A stretch of 64,000 nucleotides of DNA from Antrihabitans auranticaus (GCF_016481275.1 NZ_JAEMNW010000002.1:1-64000); one strand, 5' to 3'. Counted from the first letter of the stretch, positions 1-8,362 are shown. The notes: a model not told the origin generated them from the sequence alone. Numbers and translations: made by a program.

Positions 1-2
1 CT

Positions 3-95
3 ATCCGACACGCCGACAGCAACACCCGCCGTCGACGTCGGCACGCCGTCGCCGACCAACGACCAGTACCGATCGACAACCGACCGCAACCGTGA
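3..95 (+). CDS. possible C-terminal end of an upstream gene (partial)
   Basis: One forward frame is open from the window edge to a TGA at 93-95, and a hairpin begins 10 bases after it, as expected for the end of a gene. The roughly 30 visible residues are rich in Arg and Pro and match no family I know. A second forward frame is also open here (stop 115-117), so the frame choice rests mainly on the hairpin. Treat as tentative. Confidence 0.25.
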   Translation: MRHADSNTRRRRRHAVADQRPVPIDNRPQP

Positions 96-104
96 AAGAT
101 GCAC

Positions 105-133
105 GCAACACTCCTGAGAAATTTCAGTGTTGC
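105..133 (+). terminator. stem-loop, probable terminator
   Basis: GCAACACT at 105-112 pairs perfectly with AGTGTTGC at 126-133 around a 13-base loop that holds the small palindrome GAAATTTC. There is no T-run, which is common for actinobacterial terminators. An operator for the gene downstream is the alternative. Confidence 0.4.
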
Positions 134-423
134 AATCACTCCCTGAACCCAAGCGAGTGCGAGTCCCGAAAAGTGGTGCGAATGGAGGAAATTGGCGAAC
201 CGACAAGCTGGGCCTGCTGACCGGTAGGTCGGACACAATTACGCGTGGGCCCACCTCATGGGGCTGAGCCCACCGCTGACACATTGCCATGTTTCGCAGC
301 GGCGTCGATGGGGAACCTAGTGGCGGATAAACTACGACTATTCGCGAGCGCTCAATCGAAGCGGCAAATTATCGAAGGCTGGTGCGCCATGGCTCTGATC
401 GTCGAATGCAATCACGAGCGACT
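134..423. other. intergenic region with a doubtful 60-codon ORF
   Basis: No convincing gene or consensus promoter was found. A GTG-initiated 60-codon frame runs 245-427 without a ribosome binding site. Its TGA (425-427) overlaps the GTG (424-426) of the next gene in a GTGA arrangement, the usual form of translational coupling. Its composition (Cys, mixed third positions) is not persuasive. It may be a leader ORF or chance. Confidence 0.3.
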
Positions 424-1329
424 GTGACAGAGAATCAGACGCCGGGTGCGACAACGGTCCTCGTAACCGGCGCCACCGGATTTATCGGCAAGCGACTCGT
501 TCCGGTCCTTGTGGATCAGAACTTGACGGTCCGCGCGATGACGCGCCATCCCAACGACTACTCGGGACCGGCGGATGCGATCCACGGAGACGTCCACAAG
601 CCTGCGACACTGACCGACGCGCTGGCCGGGGTCGATGTTGCGGTCTATCTTGTCCATTCGCTCGACGATCCTGACTTCGAGCGAAAGGACGCCGCGGCCG
701 CGCGAGCATTCGGCTCGGCCGCCGCTGCCGCGGGGGTCAAGCAGATCGTGTATCTGGGCGGACTCGGCAGTGACGACGATCAATTGTCAGCCCACCTGCG
801 CTCCCGGCGTGAGGTCGAAGGACTTCTCGGTGAGGCGGGTGTACCCGTGACCGCACTGCGTGCGGCGATCGTCGTTGGTGCCGGCGGTATCTCGTGGGAG
901 CTGACCCGGCAGCTGGTGAGCAATCTGCCCGCGATGGTCGTCCCTAAGTGGGTATCGACCCGCACCCAGCCGATCGCCGTCGACGACGTAATCCGTTATC
1001 TTGCAGGCGTAATCGGATGTGAGGAAGCGTACGGCAGGGTTTTCGAAATCGGGGGGCCGGATGCGCTGACCTATCTCGAGATGATGCAGATCGCGGCCAA
1101 GATCAGGAACGGTCGCAGCCTCCCGATCCTCAAGGTTCCGGTGCTGACGCCGACGCTCTCTTCGTACTGGCTGGCGCTCGTCACCGATGTCGACGTGACC
1201 ACCGGCCGGAACCTGATCGACTCGATGGGCAACGAGGTCGTCGTTACCGACCGGTCCATCGAGAACCTTGTGCCTGGTAAGTCGATGTCATACGAGGAGT
1301 CGGTCCGTTCGGCACTCGCGCAGGAATGA
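424..1329 (+). CDS. NmrA-like NAD(P)-binding protein (atypical SDR)
   Basis: About 301 residues. The N-terminus carries the Rossmann signature VTGATGFIG, which binds the dinucleotide. An acidic residue after the second strand region and the YLGGLG segment are typical of the NmrA/YbjT-like atypical short-chain dehydrogenases. Such proteins bind NAD(P)H and act as redox sensors or reductases of unknown substrate; no classical YxxxK is evident. In-frame starts exist at GTG 382, ATG 406 and GTG 424. I prefer 424 because it places the glycine-rich loop near the N-terminus and because 382 has its only purine-rich tract three bases away. The gene abuts the convergent protease gene with no gap. Family call is firm, function unknown. 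Confidence 0.8.
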   Translation: MTENQTPGATTVLVTGATGFIGKRLVPVLVDQNLTVRAMTRHPNDYSGPADAIHGDVHKPATLTDALAGVDVAVYLVHSLDDPDFERKDAAAARAFGSAAAAAGVKQIVYLGGLGSDDDQLSAHLRSRREVEGLLGEAGVPVTALRAAIVVGAGGISWELTRQLVSNLPAMVVPKWVSTRTQPIAVDDVIRYLAGVIGCEEAYGRVFEIGGPDALTYLEMMQIAAKIRNGRSLPILKVPVLTPTLSSYWLALVTDVDVTTGRNLIDSMGNEVVVTDRSIENLVPGKSMSYEESVRSALAQE

Positions 1330-2028
1330 CTATCCGAACAACAATGGCAGCAGAAAGAGCATCGACGTCGACCACGTGATGTGGGTGAGAATCGGCGCGA
1401 GCACACCGCCGGTGGCACGGCGCTGAAGGCCGACAACGACGCCGAGGAGAAGCGCGGCGAAAGCCAACATCACGTTGCCCGTTGCGAGGGTGGCGATTCC
1501 GTAGGCGACAGTCGTGACGGGCACCGGGTAGCGCGTTGCTGCCGCATAGACCGCACCGCGAAAGAACAACTCCTCGGCAACTCCGCTGACGACTGTGATG
1601 GCGACCAGTATCGGACCAGCGCCCTGACCGGCGTGGTCGAGAACGGATTGCACCTGTTCGTAGAGGAACGGAATCTGCCGGACGACAAGCGCTCCGACGA
1701 CGAACATGGCAACGAGCAACGCGCCGATCACAATCGGCGTGATGATGGGCCGGCGGGTTCCCGACGCGTGCGCGACGCGCCCCAGGTGTAGCGGGCCGGA
1801 TGTGAACGCACCAACCGTCCATACCAAGGCGAGCGCAGTGGTCGCAGGGTAGAACCATGGACTGCCGGGCTCCAGGCGCAGCGAGAACCCCAGTACCAAG
1901 CCGCCGAGAACGATGAATGCGACGGTCACTATCTGCCGCCTGCGCAACGCTTCTGTGCTCATTCGCTGATCGCGAGGTACCACGTCCCACAACGCACGCT
2001 GAAACCAGTCTCGGATCGCTGTCACCAC
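1330..2028 (-). CDS. CPBP family intramembrane metalloprotease
   Basis: 232 residues with several hydrophobic helices. It has the EExxxR motif of the CPBP (CAAX protease and bacteriocin-processing) family as EELFFR, and a later His in THITW, where the family places further metal ligands. CPBP proteins are integral-membrane proteases that process prenylated or bacteriocin-like substrates or confer self-immunity; the substrate here cannot be told. The N-terminal 20 residues are amphipathic and the helices start near residue 33. The stop codon touches the stop of the convergent NmrA-like gene. No partner gene for bacteriocin processing lies nearby. Confidence 0.85.
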   Translation of the reverse strand: MVTAIRDWFQRALWDVVPRDQRMSTEALRRRQIVTVAFIVLGGLVLGFSLRLEPGSPWFYPATTALALVWTVGAFTSGPLHLGRVAHASGTRRPIITPIVIGALLVAMFVVGALVVRQIPFLYEQVQSVLDHAGQGAGPILVAITVVSGVAEELFFRGAVYAAATRYPVPVTTVAYGIATLATGNVMLAFAALLLGVVVGLQRRATGGVLAPILTHITWSTSMLFLLPLLFG

Positions 2029-2053
2029 GACTCGACTCTACGGATGAGCTGCA

Positions 2054-2527
2054 TCACGCAAACTGCCGACGGATCTCGTCGCACCGGAGTCGTTCGAGTA
2101 TCGCTATCTGAGATTCTGCCCGAGCTCGCAATTCGTCGAGCGCCGCTTGATCCAGCCTGTCGTCGTTGTCGGCCAGCAGCCGCAACGCGAGCCACAGGGC
2201 GGCTTTGCCTTCGACGCCGAGTTGCATCGCTTCCAGCTCCAGCACCGAACTCAAGCCGGAACGCCGGAACAATCGGCCGTTCGACTTCAAACGGGCAAGC
2301 TTTTCGCCGACCCATGCGCCGGCAGCCTTGTAGTGGCGCGGCTCGGCACCCACACGGCGCAATATTTCGCGTAGCGCGGTCCTGTCGTCTTCGATGTCGT
2401 GTGCGACCCGAGTGAGCTCGGTTCGTGCTTCGCCGTCGTGTGATTCGGCGATACGCCGGATCAGTGATACGCCACCGGTCGCGCCCGCGAAGTGGTCGCT
2501 GAGGTAGATGCCGAGCAGGTCCGTCAT
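2054..2527 (-). CDS. ferritin-like hypothetical protein
   Basis: 157 residues, mostly helical, beginning MTDLLGIYLSDHF. The pattern of acidic residues and His in two helix pairs (HDGEARTEL, HDIEDDR) and the later ELEAMQLGVEGK segment resemble an uncharacterised actinobacterial family with a ferritin-like four-helix fold. I see no complete di-iron ExxH set, so metal binding is uncertain. The frame extends 34 codons upstream, but the ATG at 2527 has a good GAAGG ribosome site and starts at the conserved region. Transcribed away from the iron-enzyme cassette that begins at about 2.7 kb. Function unknown. Confidence 0.65.
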   Translation of the reverse strand: MTDLLGIYLSDHFAGATGGVSLIRRIAESHDGEARTELTRVAHDIEDDRTALREILRRVGAEPRHYKAAGAWVGEKLARLKSNGRLFRRSGLSSVLELEAMQLGVEGKAALWLALRLLADNDDRLDQAALDELRARAESQIAILERLRCDEIRRQFA

Positions 2528-2700
2528 TGCGAAGCCTTCATCGCGATCCTTCCGTTCTGTAGGAGCTACCCCCGCACGGCAGCGGGGAAACGCAACAGCG
2601 GTCGAGAAATGACCGGGCGCGCAGGGCACAACCGCGAGAGGGCGCCGACCACGAATAACGGAACCGAAGTGTCGGGAAGGTGCCCGGCGGGTATCTGTCT

Positions 2701-3723
2701 GTGGTGAACGAAGATGCAGCCAGTTTGGCCTCGCGAATGCCGCGCCCGCGCGGTCCCATGTCCTACGAGGTCATCGGTGCGCTCGCAAGCCACAGTCCCG
2801 GCGACATCTCGTTTGTCCTTCCGTCCGCGCGTGCCGACCCGTATGTAGCGGATCACCAACTGGCTCTTCATGTCTGCTACGAACTGCATTATCGCGGTTT
2901 CGACGGGGTCGACCCGGAGTGGGAATGGGATCCTGAACTCATTCGACTCCGCAACGCTCTCGAGAAGCCCTTCCTCGCCAGGCTTCGCGGCGAAGTCGGG
3001 CGCGGCCTCAGCGCTGCTTCAGTGCTCGATTCTCTCTGCGTGGATTCGCCCGACGGTGACGGCTTCTCGTACTACCTGCGTGATACCGGGACTTGGGACA
3101 ACTTCCGCGAGTACTTCGCGATGCGGTCGATCTATCACCTCAAGGAAGCCGACCCGCATGCGTGGGTGATCCCGCGGCTGACCGGTCGGGCGAAAGCAGG
3201 CCTCGTCGCAGTCGAATTCGACGAATTCGGCGGTGGCCGGGCCGAGCGGATCCATTCGGCACTTTTCGCCGACCTCCTGCGCGCGGCCGATCTGGACGCG
3301 GGATACCTCGCCTACGTGGATTGTGTTCCTGCTGAGGCGCTGGCAATCGTCAACTTCATGTCGATGTGCGGTCTGCATCGGGGTCTGCGGGGCGCCAGTG
3401 TCGGAATCCTCGCCGCTGCAGAGGTGACGTCGTCACCAGGCTCACGCCGCACGGTCGCGGCACTCGAACGCCTTGGTGCGCCAGAACCCTGCGTCCACTT
3501 CTACGCAGAGCACATCGAAGCCGACGCCGTACACGAACAGGTGATGCGCCGAGAAGTCGTGCAAGGGTTGCTCGACCAGCAACCTGCGCTCGAGCATGAC
3601 GTCGTGTTCGGAATTGTCGGTTCCGAAATTCTCGAAAGACGTTTGACGGAGTTCGTTTTGGGGAAATGGCGACGTGGTGTGAGTTCCTTGTCGCAAATGC
3701 TTCCGGCGCTGGCGATTAGATGA
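2701..3723 (+). CDS. haem-oxygenase-like iron-containing redox enzyme (HDO superfamily)
   Basis: About 340 residues. Three helices carry the likely metal ligands of the haem-oxygenase-like di-iron fold: an early ExH (CYELHYRGF), a central VEFDEFGGG followed by ERIH, and a C-terminal HIEADAVH. The set matches proteins annotated as iron-containing redox enzymes, relatives of UndA, CADD and SznF, which activate O2 on organic substrates. The substrate cannot be read from sequence. First gene of a tight three-gene cassette with a methyltransferase (41-base gap) and a CDGSH protein, which suggests iron or Fe-S input. The start is uncertain: GTG at 2680 has its purine tract overlapping the codon, while the GTGs at 2701/2704 follow GGCGGG. 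An ATG start at 2737 is also possible. Confidence 0.8.
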   Translation: MVNEDAASLASRMPRPRGPMSYEVIGALASHSPGDISFVLPSARADPYVADHQLALHVCYELHYRGFDGVDPEWEWDPELIRLRNALEKPFLARLRGEVGRGLSAASVLDSLCVDSPDGDGFSYYLRDTGTWDNFREYFAMRSIYHLKEADPHAWVIPRLTGRAKAGLVAVEFDEFGGGRAERIHSALFADLLRAADLDAGYLAYVDCVPAEALAIVNFMSMCGLHRGLRGASVGILAAAEVTSSPGSRRTVAALERLGAPEPCVHFYAEHIEADAVHEQVMRREVVQGLLDQQPALEHDVVFGIVGSEILERRLTEFVLGKWRRGVSSLSQMLPALAIR

Positions 3724-3764
3724 CCGAAACCGGGCCGCGCACGACCACTGGAGAGGTCTGATAC

Positions 3765-4469
3765 ATGCTCGAATACGAGGCTGTGGGGGGTTCCGATCTG
3801 AGGGCTCCGGTACTTTCGCGGGTCTGGGTTCCGCCGGGGGTTTACCGGCCGCAAGAAGACTCGTTGCTCCTCGCGGACGCTTTGAACGATGCACCGATCC
3901 AGGCAGGTACGCGAGTTCTCGACGTGTGCAGCGGCAGCGGCGTACTCGCGTTGAGCGCAGCTGAACGCGGGGCAGTCGTTGTCGCCGTTGATATTTCGCG
4001 GCTCGCGGTGCTGACAACGTGGGTCAACGCACGTATTCGGCAACTGCCGGTGACAGCGTGCAGGGGAGATCTCTCGCGTGCGAAGGAATTGGGGCCTTTC
4101 GACATAGTGGTTGCCAACCCGCCCTATGTTCCAGCGCCGGCGAGCGCCGCGGGTGGACCCTTCGCGCAGCGCTGGGATGCCGGATCCGATGGCCGAGCGG
4201 TGCTCGATCCCCTGTGTGAAGCGGCTTGGGAATTGGTACGGCCGGGCGGTTGCCTCTTTGTCGTCCATTCGGCCTTCAATGACGAGGCCAGAACGGTGGC
4301 AGCGTTGCAGGCGGGCGGGTTCGATGCGGAGGTTGTGCGGCGAACGACGATTCCATTCGGATCCGTGCTGCGCAGCAGGCGGGGCTACCTGAATACAGTC
4401 GGATTGTGCGAACAGGGTTGTGCGGTCGAGGAATTGGTGGTGATCCGTGGTGACAAGCCGCGCGAGTAG
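3765..4469 (+). CDS. HemK2/MTQ2-type SAM-dependent methyltransferase
   Basis: 234 residues. It has the HemK2/MTQ2 opening GVYRPQEDSLLLADAL, the SAM-binding loop LDVCSGSGVLAL, and the NPPY motif (VANPPYVP) that in this superfamily holds a planar amide or amino group for N-methylation. Relatives methylate glutamine in release factors, but the genome-wide release-factor enzyme PrmC is usually encoded beside prfA, so this copy probably has another target. It sits between the iron enzyme and the CDGSH gene and overlaps the latter by 23 bases, so they are probably co-translated. Possible roles are modification of a cassette protein or of a small-molecule product; neither is shown by sequence. Confidence 0.85.
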   Translation: MLEYEAVGGSDLRAPVLSRVWVPPGVYRPQEDSLLLADALNDAPIQAGTRVLDVCSGSGVLALSAAERGAVVVAVDISRLAVLTTWVNARIRQLPVTACRGDLSRAKELGPFDIVVANPPYVPAPASAAGGPFAQRWDAGSDGRAVLDPLCEAAWELVRPGGCLFVVHSAFNDEARTVAALQAGGFDAEVVRRTTIPFGSVLRSRRGYLNTVGLCEQGCAVEELVVIRGDKPRE

Positions 4470-4665
4470 CAGCAGCGCCCGGCGAGTCGAAATGGTGCGC
4501 GGCGGGCCGATTCTGATCGAGGGGCCGGTGGAAGTTGTGCTCGACGACGGAACGACCGCGCGCTCGGACCGGTTTCTCGTTGCGTTGTGCGCCTGCAAAC
4601 GCAGCAAGACCTATCCCTTCTGTGACACCAGCCACCGGCGTCGGAAGGTTCCGGTCGATGATTGA
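4447..4665 (+). CDS. CDGSH iron-sulfur domain protein
   Basis: 72 residues with one zinc-finger-CDGSH motif, CACKRSKTYPFCDTSH. Its three Cys and one His are the ligands of the redox-active, labile 2Fe-2S cluster of the mitoNEET family. The upstream segment GGPILIEGPVEVVLDDG is the usual short N-terminal strand region. The GTG at 4447 lies inside the end of the methyltransferase gene after a GGTGG tract; an internal ATG at 4492 is the other candidate. Last gene of the iron-enzyme cassette. It could donate electrons, iron or a cluster to the haem-oxygenase-like enzyme; that is inference from position. Confidence 0.9.
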   Translation: MVTSRASSSSARRVEMVRGGPILIEGPVEVVLDDGTTARSDRFLVALCACKRSKTYPFCDTSHRRRKVPVDD

Positions 4666-4728
4666 ACCTCCGAAATCGGACAGCGCGGGCGATTCGGCCG
4701 GCTCACCAAAGTTTCTGTCGTGCTGTGG

Positions 4729-4754
4729 GTTTCAGAGCGGTCAAGCACGGGTAT
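4729..4754 (+). promoter_or_regulatory. SigF/SigB-like stress promoter of the CsbD gene
   Basis: GTTT at 4729-4732 and GGGTAT at 4749-4754 are separated by 16 bases. This is the actinobacterial SigF/SigB-type consensus (GTTT, 15-17 bases, GGGTA). It lies 55 bases before the ATG of a CsbD-like stress protein, a known kind of target for these sigma factors. Good motif match, untested. Confidence 0.65.
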
Positions 4755-4808
4755 CGAACTAGTGGCGCGCCATAGAGAGTGGGCCGCAATCAACCAGAAG
4801 GAGCTGAC

Positions 4809-5045
4809 ATGGCCGACGACAAGAGTGGACCCGCCGAGGGAGTCAAGGGTGTTGTCGAAGACGTCAAGGGCACTGTGAAGGAAGCCGTCGGAAACGTGAC
4901 GGGGAACGACTCCCTGGCACGCGAGGGCGAGGCCCAGCAGGACAAGGCAGAGGACCAGCGCGAGGTGGCAAAGCACGAGGCCCAGGCCGAAGAAGCCCGC
5001 GCTGAAGCCAAGGCCAACGAGGAGAGGCAGCGCGCAGAGCAGTAG
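4809..5045 (+). CDS. CsbD-like stress protein
   Basis: 78 residues, highly charged and Ala-rich, with no hydrophobic core. The N-terminal half has the CsbD pattern (EGVKGVVEDVKGTVKEAVG followed by VTGND). The C-terminal half is a repetitive Glu/Ala/Lys helix likely to be disordered or a coiled coil. CsbD proteins accumulate under general stress and their biochemical role is unknown. The ATG at 4809 follows a strong AGAAGGAG site; the in-frame GTG 30 bases earlier has none. It stands alone, with a stress-type promoter upstream and a strong terminator 16 bases after the stop. Confidence 0.9.
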   Translation: MADDKSGPAEGVKGVVEDVKGTVKEAVGNVTGNDSLAREGEAQQDKAEDQREVAKHEAQAEEARAEAKANEERQRAEQ

Positions 5046-5060
5046 CGGAACGTTGCGCAT

Positions 5061-5092
5061 CAGTTCCGTCCGCCTTCGGGTGGGCGGAACTG
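5061..5092 (+). terminator. UUCG-tetraloop terminator
   Basis: A 14-bp stem (5061-5074 with 5079-5092, two G-U pairs) is closed by the very stable TTCG loop at 5075-5078, 16 bases after the CsbD stop codon. There is no long T-run. A near-certain hairpin and probably the intrinsic terminator of the CsbD transcript. Confidence 0.8.
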
Positions 5093-5188
5093 CTGCATTC
5101 TGATTCACGATGACCCGATATCTGGTCTCGTGAGCGCTGTGCTCCGTATGGTGCGACAGCCCACGTGCCCACGAATCGGAGTCACCCT

Positions 5189-6646
5189 ATGTCTGAAACA
5201 ACAACCTCCGCAAAACCTTTCGAACCGGTACCCGACGACCCAGCGCCCGCACGGCATCTTCGCGGCAACCTCGGAGTACCCGCGATCGTCTTCATGGTCG
5301 TCGCTGCGGCGGCACCGCTCGGGGTAATCGGCGGCGTTGTCCCCCTTGGCATCGCAGCAGGAAACGGTGCAGGCTTTCCCGCGACGTTCATCGTTGCGAC
5401 GATCGTCCTGCTGCTGTTCTCGGTCGGTTTCACTGCCATGACCCCACACGTCCCGGAAGCCGGCGCGTTCTTCTCGTATGTCCGAACATCCCTGGGTTTT
5501 CCAGTCGGGATCGGCATCGCCTTCGTGGCAGTCGTGAGCTACCTGGCGATCGAGGCCGGCGTCTACGGGCTGCTAGGACCCGCCGGCGCCGGCGTCGTGG
5601 AACTCCTCGGCGGTCCTAGTGTGCCGTGGTGGGTATTCGCCGCGTTTGCGTTCATCGCGACCACCTATCTCGGCTATCGAAACATCGAACTGTCGAGCCG
5701 TGTGCTCGGCGTGCTGCTGACTGCCGAGATCGCGATCGTGGTCGTCCTCGATCTGGTCATCGTCGGTCGCGGGGGCGAACACGGGTTGTCGACCGGCATT
5801 GTCAGCCCGAGTGCGGTGCTCTCGGGGTCGGTCGGTATCGGCTTGCTGTTCGCGATCATCAGCTATGTGGGCTTCGAGGCCACCGCAATCTTCCGCGACG
5901 AAGCGCGCGAACCGGAACGGACCATCCCACGCGCAACCTACGTCTCGCTGGTTCTCATCGGTGTGTTCTATGCGTTGACCAGTTGGGCACTGATCTCCGG
6001 TTGGGGTGATGCGGCAGCCCTCCGGCAGGCAACCGATGCCGGTTCCACGTTCCTCGGCGACACCGCATCCCGCTACATCGGCACCGTCGGCGCCGACATC
6101 ATCACAGTGCTCTACTTCACGAGTCTCTTCGCGTGCGTGCTGTCGTTCCATAACGTCGTGTCGCGCTACATATTTGCGTTGGCACAACGCGACGTTCTGC
6201 CCGCGGTGCTGTCGCGACCGCACGGCAAGCACGGCAGCCCGCATACAGCTTCACTCTGGATCTCGGGTGCGGTCGCGGGCGCCGTAATTCTCGCGGTCGT
6301 ATTCGGACTCGACCCCGCGGCGCAGTTCTACACCTGGTTCGCCGGCGCAACGACGGTCGGCATCGTAATACTCCTCATCGTCACCAGCGTCGCGGTCCTC
6401 GTGTTCTTCGGTCGCGACCGACGCGGCTACTCCCAGTGGCGCGTACGCATCGCTCCAGCGCTGGGGCTGATCGGGTTGCTCGGCGCGCTTGTGCTGATTC
6501 TCGCCAATCTCGACGACCTGGTCGGTGGATCGAGCGTTCTGGCGTGGGCAATCGTGGCGCTGCTCGTCGCGGCGTTCGCGGCGGGTCTGGCGGTCGGAGT
6601 CCGCACCGGCAGGCGAGCGGAACCTATTGTGCAGGAGCCGATCTAG
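5189..6646 (+). CDS. APC-superfamily amino-acid permease
   Basis: 485 residues with about 12 hydrophobic segments. The first helix carries VVAAAAPLGVIGG, like the unwound helix-1 region of APC transporters, and helix 6 has SYVGFEATAIFRDEAREP, the family's F-E-A-...-E-A-x-x-P signature. It should import an amino acid or amine by proton or sodium symport at the cytoplasmic membrane; the substrate is undetermined. ATG 5189 is chosen because it follows CGGAG; an in-frame ATG lies 24 bases upstream. It is convergent with the ABC transporter operon. Confidence 0.88.
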   Translation: MSETTTSAKPFEPVPDDPAPARHLRGNLGVPAIVFMVVAAAAPLGVIGGVVPLGIAAGNGAGFPATFIVATIVLLLFSVGFTAMTPHVPEAGAFFSYVRTSLGFPVGIGIAFVAVVSYLAIEAGVYGLLGPAGAGVVELLGGPSVPWWVFAAFAFIATTYLGYRNIELSSRVLGVLLTAEIAIVVVLDLVIVGRGGEHGLSTGIVSPSAVLSGSVGIGLLFAIISYVGFEATAIFRDEAREPERTIPRATYVSLVLIGVFYALTSWALISGWGDAAALRQATDAGSTFLGDTASRYIGTVGADIITVLYFTSLFACVLSFHNVVSRYIFALAQRDVLPAVLSRPHGKHGSPHTASLWISGAVAGAVILAVVFGLDPAAQFYTWFAGATTVGIVILLIVTSVAVLVFFGRDRRGYSQWRVRIAPALGLIGLLGALVLILANLDDLVGGSSVLAWAIVALLVAAFAAGLAVGVRTGRRAEPIVQEPI

Positions 6647-6656
6647 CGCGGGCCGA

Positions 6657-7628
6657 TTACTCGATCAGCCCCTCGCTTTTCAGCCAGTCGTAGGCGACGT
6701 CGGCGGGGTCCTCCCCGTCGATGTCGACCTTTCCGTTGAGATCCTGCATCAGGTCATCGGTTAGGCGCTGGGAGACGTTGCCCATCAAAACCGCGATCTC
6801 GGGGTAGTCCTCGTACACGGACGACCGCATGACAACGGAACCGCTGTAGGGCAGGAAGAACTTTCGGTCGTCTTCGAGGACCGTGAGGTTCAGGTTCTTC
6901 ACCCGTCCGTCGGTGGTGTACACCATGCCGAAGTTGCACGGCGCACTCCGGGCGGTCGAGGTGTACACGACGCCGGCGTCCATTCTGGTGACCTTGTCCG
7001 ACGGCACGCCATCGGGCGCGTTCAGCGGGATTCCGTACTTCTCGAGCATGGGGACGAATCCGTCTGCACGACTGAAGAACTCATCGTCGACGCAGAAAGT
7101 TCTGTCGGATACCGGAAGCTTTGCAACGTCGGACAGCGTGCGAACGCCGAGTCGGTCCGCGGTCGCTGCGGATGCGGCGAACGCGTAGGTGTCGTTGAAG
7201 TTGGCCGGAGGCAGCCACTCGAGATCGTTCACCTGCTTCTCGATGTCGTGGACGCGCTGCCACAGCTGGGCGGGATCGGAAATGGTCTCGGTCTGGCCGT
7301 GATAGTTCACCCACCCGGTGCCGGTGTACTCCCAGAGGATGTCGGCGTCCCCGTTCAGCTGCGCCTGCCGGGACGACGCGGATCCCGGTGCGCCGGTCAG
7401 GTCGGTGACGTCAGCTCCTGCGGCGGCGAGATAGGTCGCGGTGATCTTGCCGAGGATGACGCCCTCGGTGAAGCTCTTGGAAGTCACGACGATCGAGGCG
7501 CCATCCAACGGCCGTTCGCCGCCTGGCAGCGAGGCGTCGTGGAACGTGCCAGACGAGCTGACCAAGCCGCACCCGGCGGCGACCGTCACACCGAGCGCGA
7601 GAGCTGCGATTCGAAGTTGCCGGATCAT
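6657..7628 (-). CDS. osmoprotectant-type ABC transporter substrate-binding lipoprotein (OpuBC/ProX-like)
   Basis: 323 residues. It has a lipoprotein signal peptide (MIRQLR, hydrophobic stretch, then VAAGC as lipobox), so it is anchored outside the membrane. The mature domain shows the OpuAC family opening IVVTSKSFTEGVILGKI and the ADILWEYTGTGWV segment that lines the quaternary-amine site. The expected ligand is glycine betaine, choline, carnitine or a related compound. Last gene of a four-gene operon; its ATG overlaps the stop of the permease gene (ATGA). Confidence 0.9.
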   Translation of the reverse strand: MIRQLRIAALALGVTVAAGCGLVSSSGTFHDASLPGGERPLDGASIVVTSKSFTEGVILGKITATYLAAAGADVTDLTGAPGSASSRQAQLNGDADILWEYTGTGWVNYHGQTETISDPAQLWQRVHDIEKQVNDLEWLPPANFNDTYAFAASAATADRLGVRTLSDVAKLPVSDRTFCVDDEFFSRADGFVPMLEKYGIPLNAPDGVPSDKVTRMDAGVVYTSTARSAPCNFGMVYTTDGRVKNLNLTVLEDDRKFFLPYSGSVVMRSSVYEDYPEIAVLMGNVSQRLTDDLMQDLNGKVDIDGEDPADVAYDWLKSEGLIE

Positions 7629-8362
7629 GCCACTCCTCGCGGGGTTGCGACCAACTCGACCAAGCGCCCGAGCCAGTCGATGGTCAACGCCAGGAGCCCG
7701 ACCAGAATCGCCCCCGAAATAAGCAGCTTGGGCAAGAACAAGGTCACGCCCGTGGTGATCAGGGTCCCCAAGCTGGTGGCGCCGATGAACGTGCTGAGGG
7801 TTGCGGTACCGACCAGAATGACCAACGCGGTCCGAACGCCGTTGAGGATCACGGGAACAGCGAGCGGCAACTCGACCTGCACGAGGGTCCGGGGTCCCGA
7901 GAAGCCGATGCCGCGCGCAGCTTCGATAGTTCGCTTGTCTACCTGGTCGATGCCCACGATGGTGTTCTGCAGGATCGGCAGCGTCGCATAGACCACGAGT
8001 CCGACTACCGCAGTTCGGAATCCGGTGCCGAGCCACATCGTGAGCAGAACGATCAGGCCGACGGCGGGGGCCGCCTGCCCGATGTTCGCGATGTTCACCA
8101 CCAGTGGTTTGAAGCGCTTCGTCTTTTCCCGGGTGAGCGCGATCCCGAGGGGGATTGCAATCAGCACAACGATCACTGTTGCCGTCAGAGTGAGCGTGAT
8201 GTGATCGATGATCGTGCTGCGCAAGTTGTCCCAGCCCAGTGCTGCCTGCTCGGTCGGCGTCAGCGTGGTCGAGCGGTACCACACGATGTATCCGACGCCG
8301 AGAATCAAGATGATCAGCGGCTCGAACCAGACGTCGATCGGCGTACGCCAAAGGCGGGTCAT
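7625..8362 (-). CDS. osmoprotectant-type ABC transporter permease (second copy)
   Basis: 245 residues with five to six transmembrane helices. The cytoplasmic EAA loop (EAARGIGFSGPRTLVQVELPLA), which docks on the ATPase, is typical of OpuBB/ProW permeases. A longer N-terminus than the partner permease adds one helix (LIILILGVGYIVWY). It overlaps both neighbours by four bases, so the subunits are probably made by coupled translation. It pairs with the permease at 9573-10217 as a heterodimeric channel. Confidence 0.9.
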   Translation of the reverse strand: MTRLWRTPIDVWFEPLIILILGVGYIVWYRSTTLTPTEQAALGWDNLRSTIIDHITLTLTATVIVVLIAIPLGIALTREKTKRFKPLVVNIANIGQAAPAVGLIVLLTMWLGTGFRTAVVGLVVYATLPILQNTIVGIDQVDKRTIEAARGIGFSGPRTLVQVELPLAVPVILNGVRTALVILVGTATLSTFIGATSLGTLITTGVTLFLPKLLISGAILVGLLALTIDWLGRLVELVATPRGVA

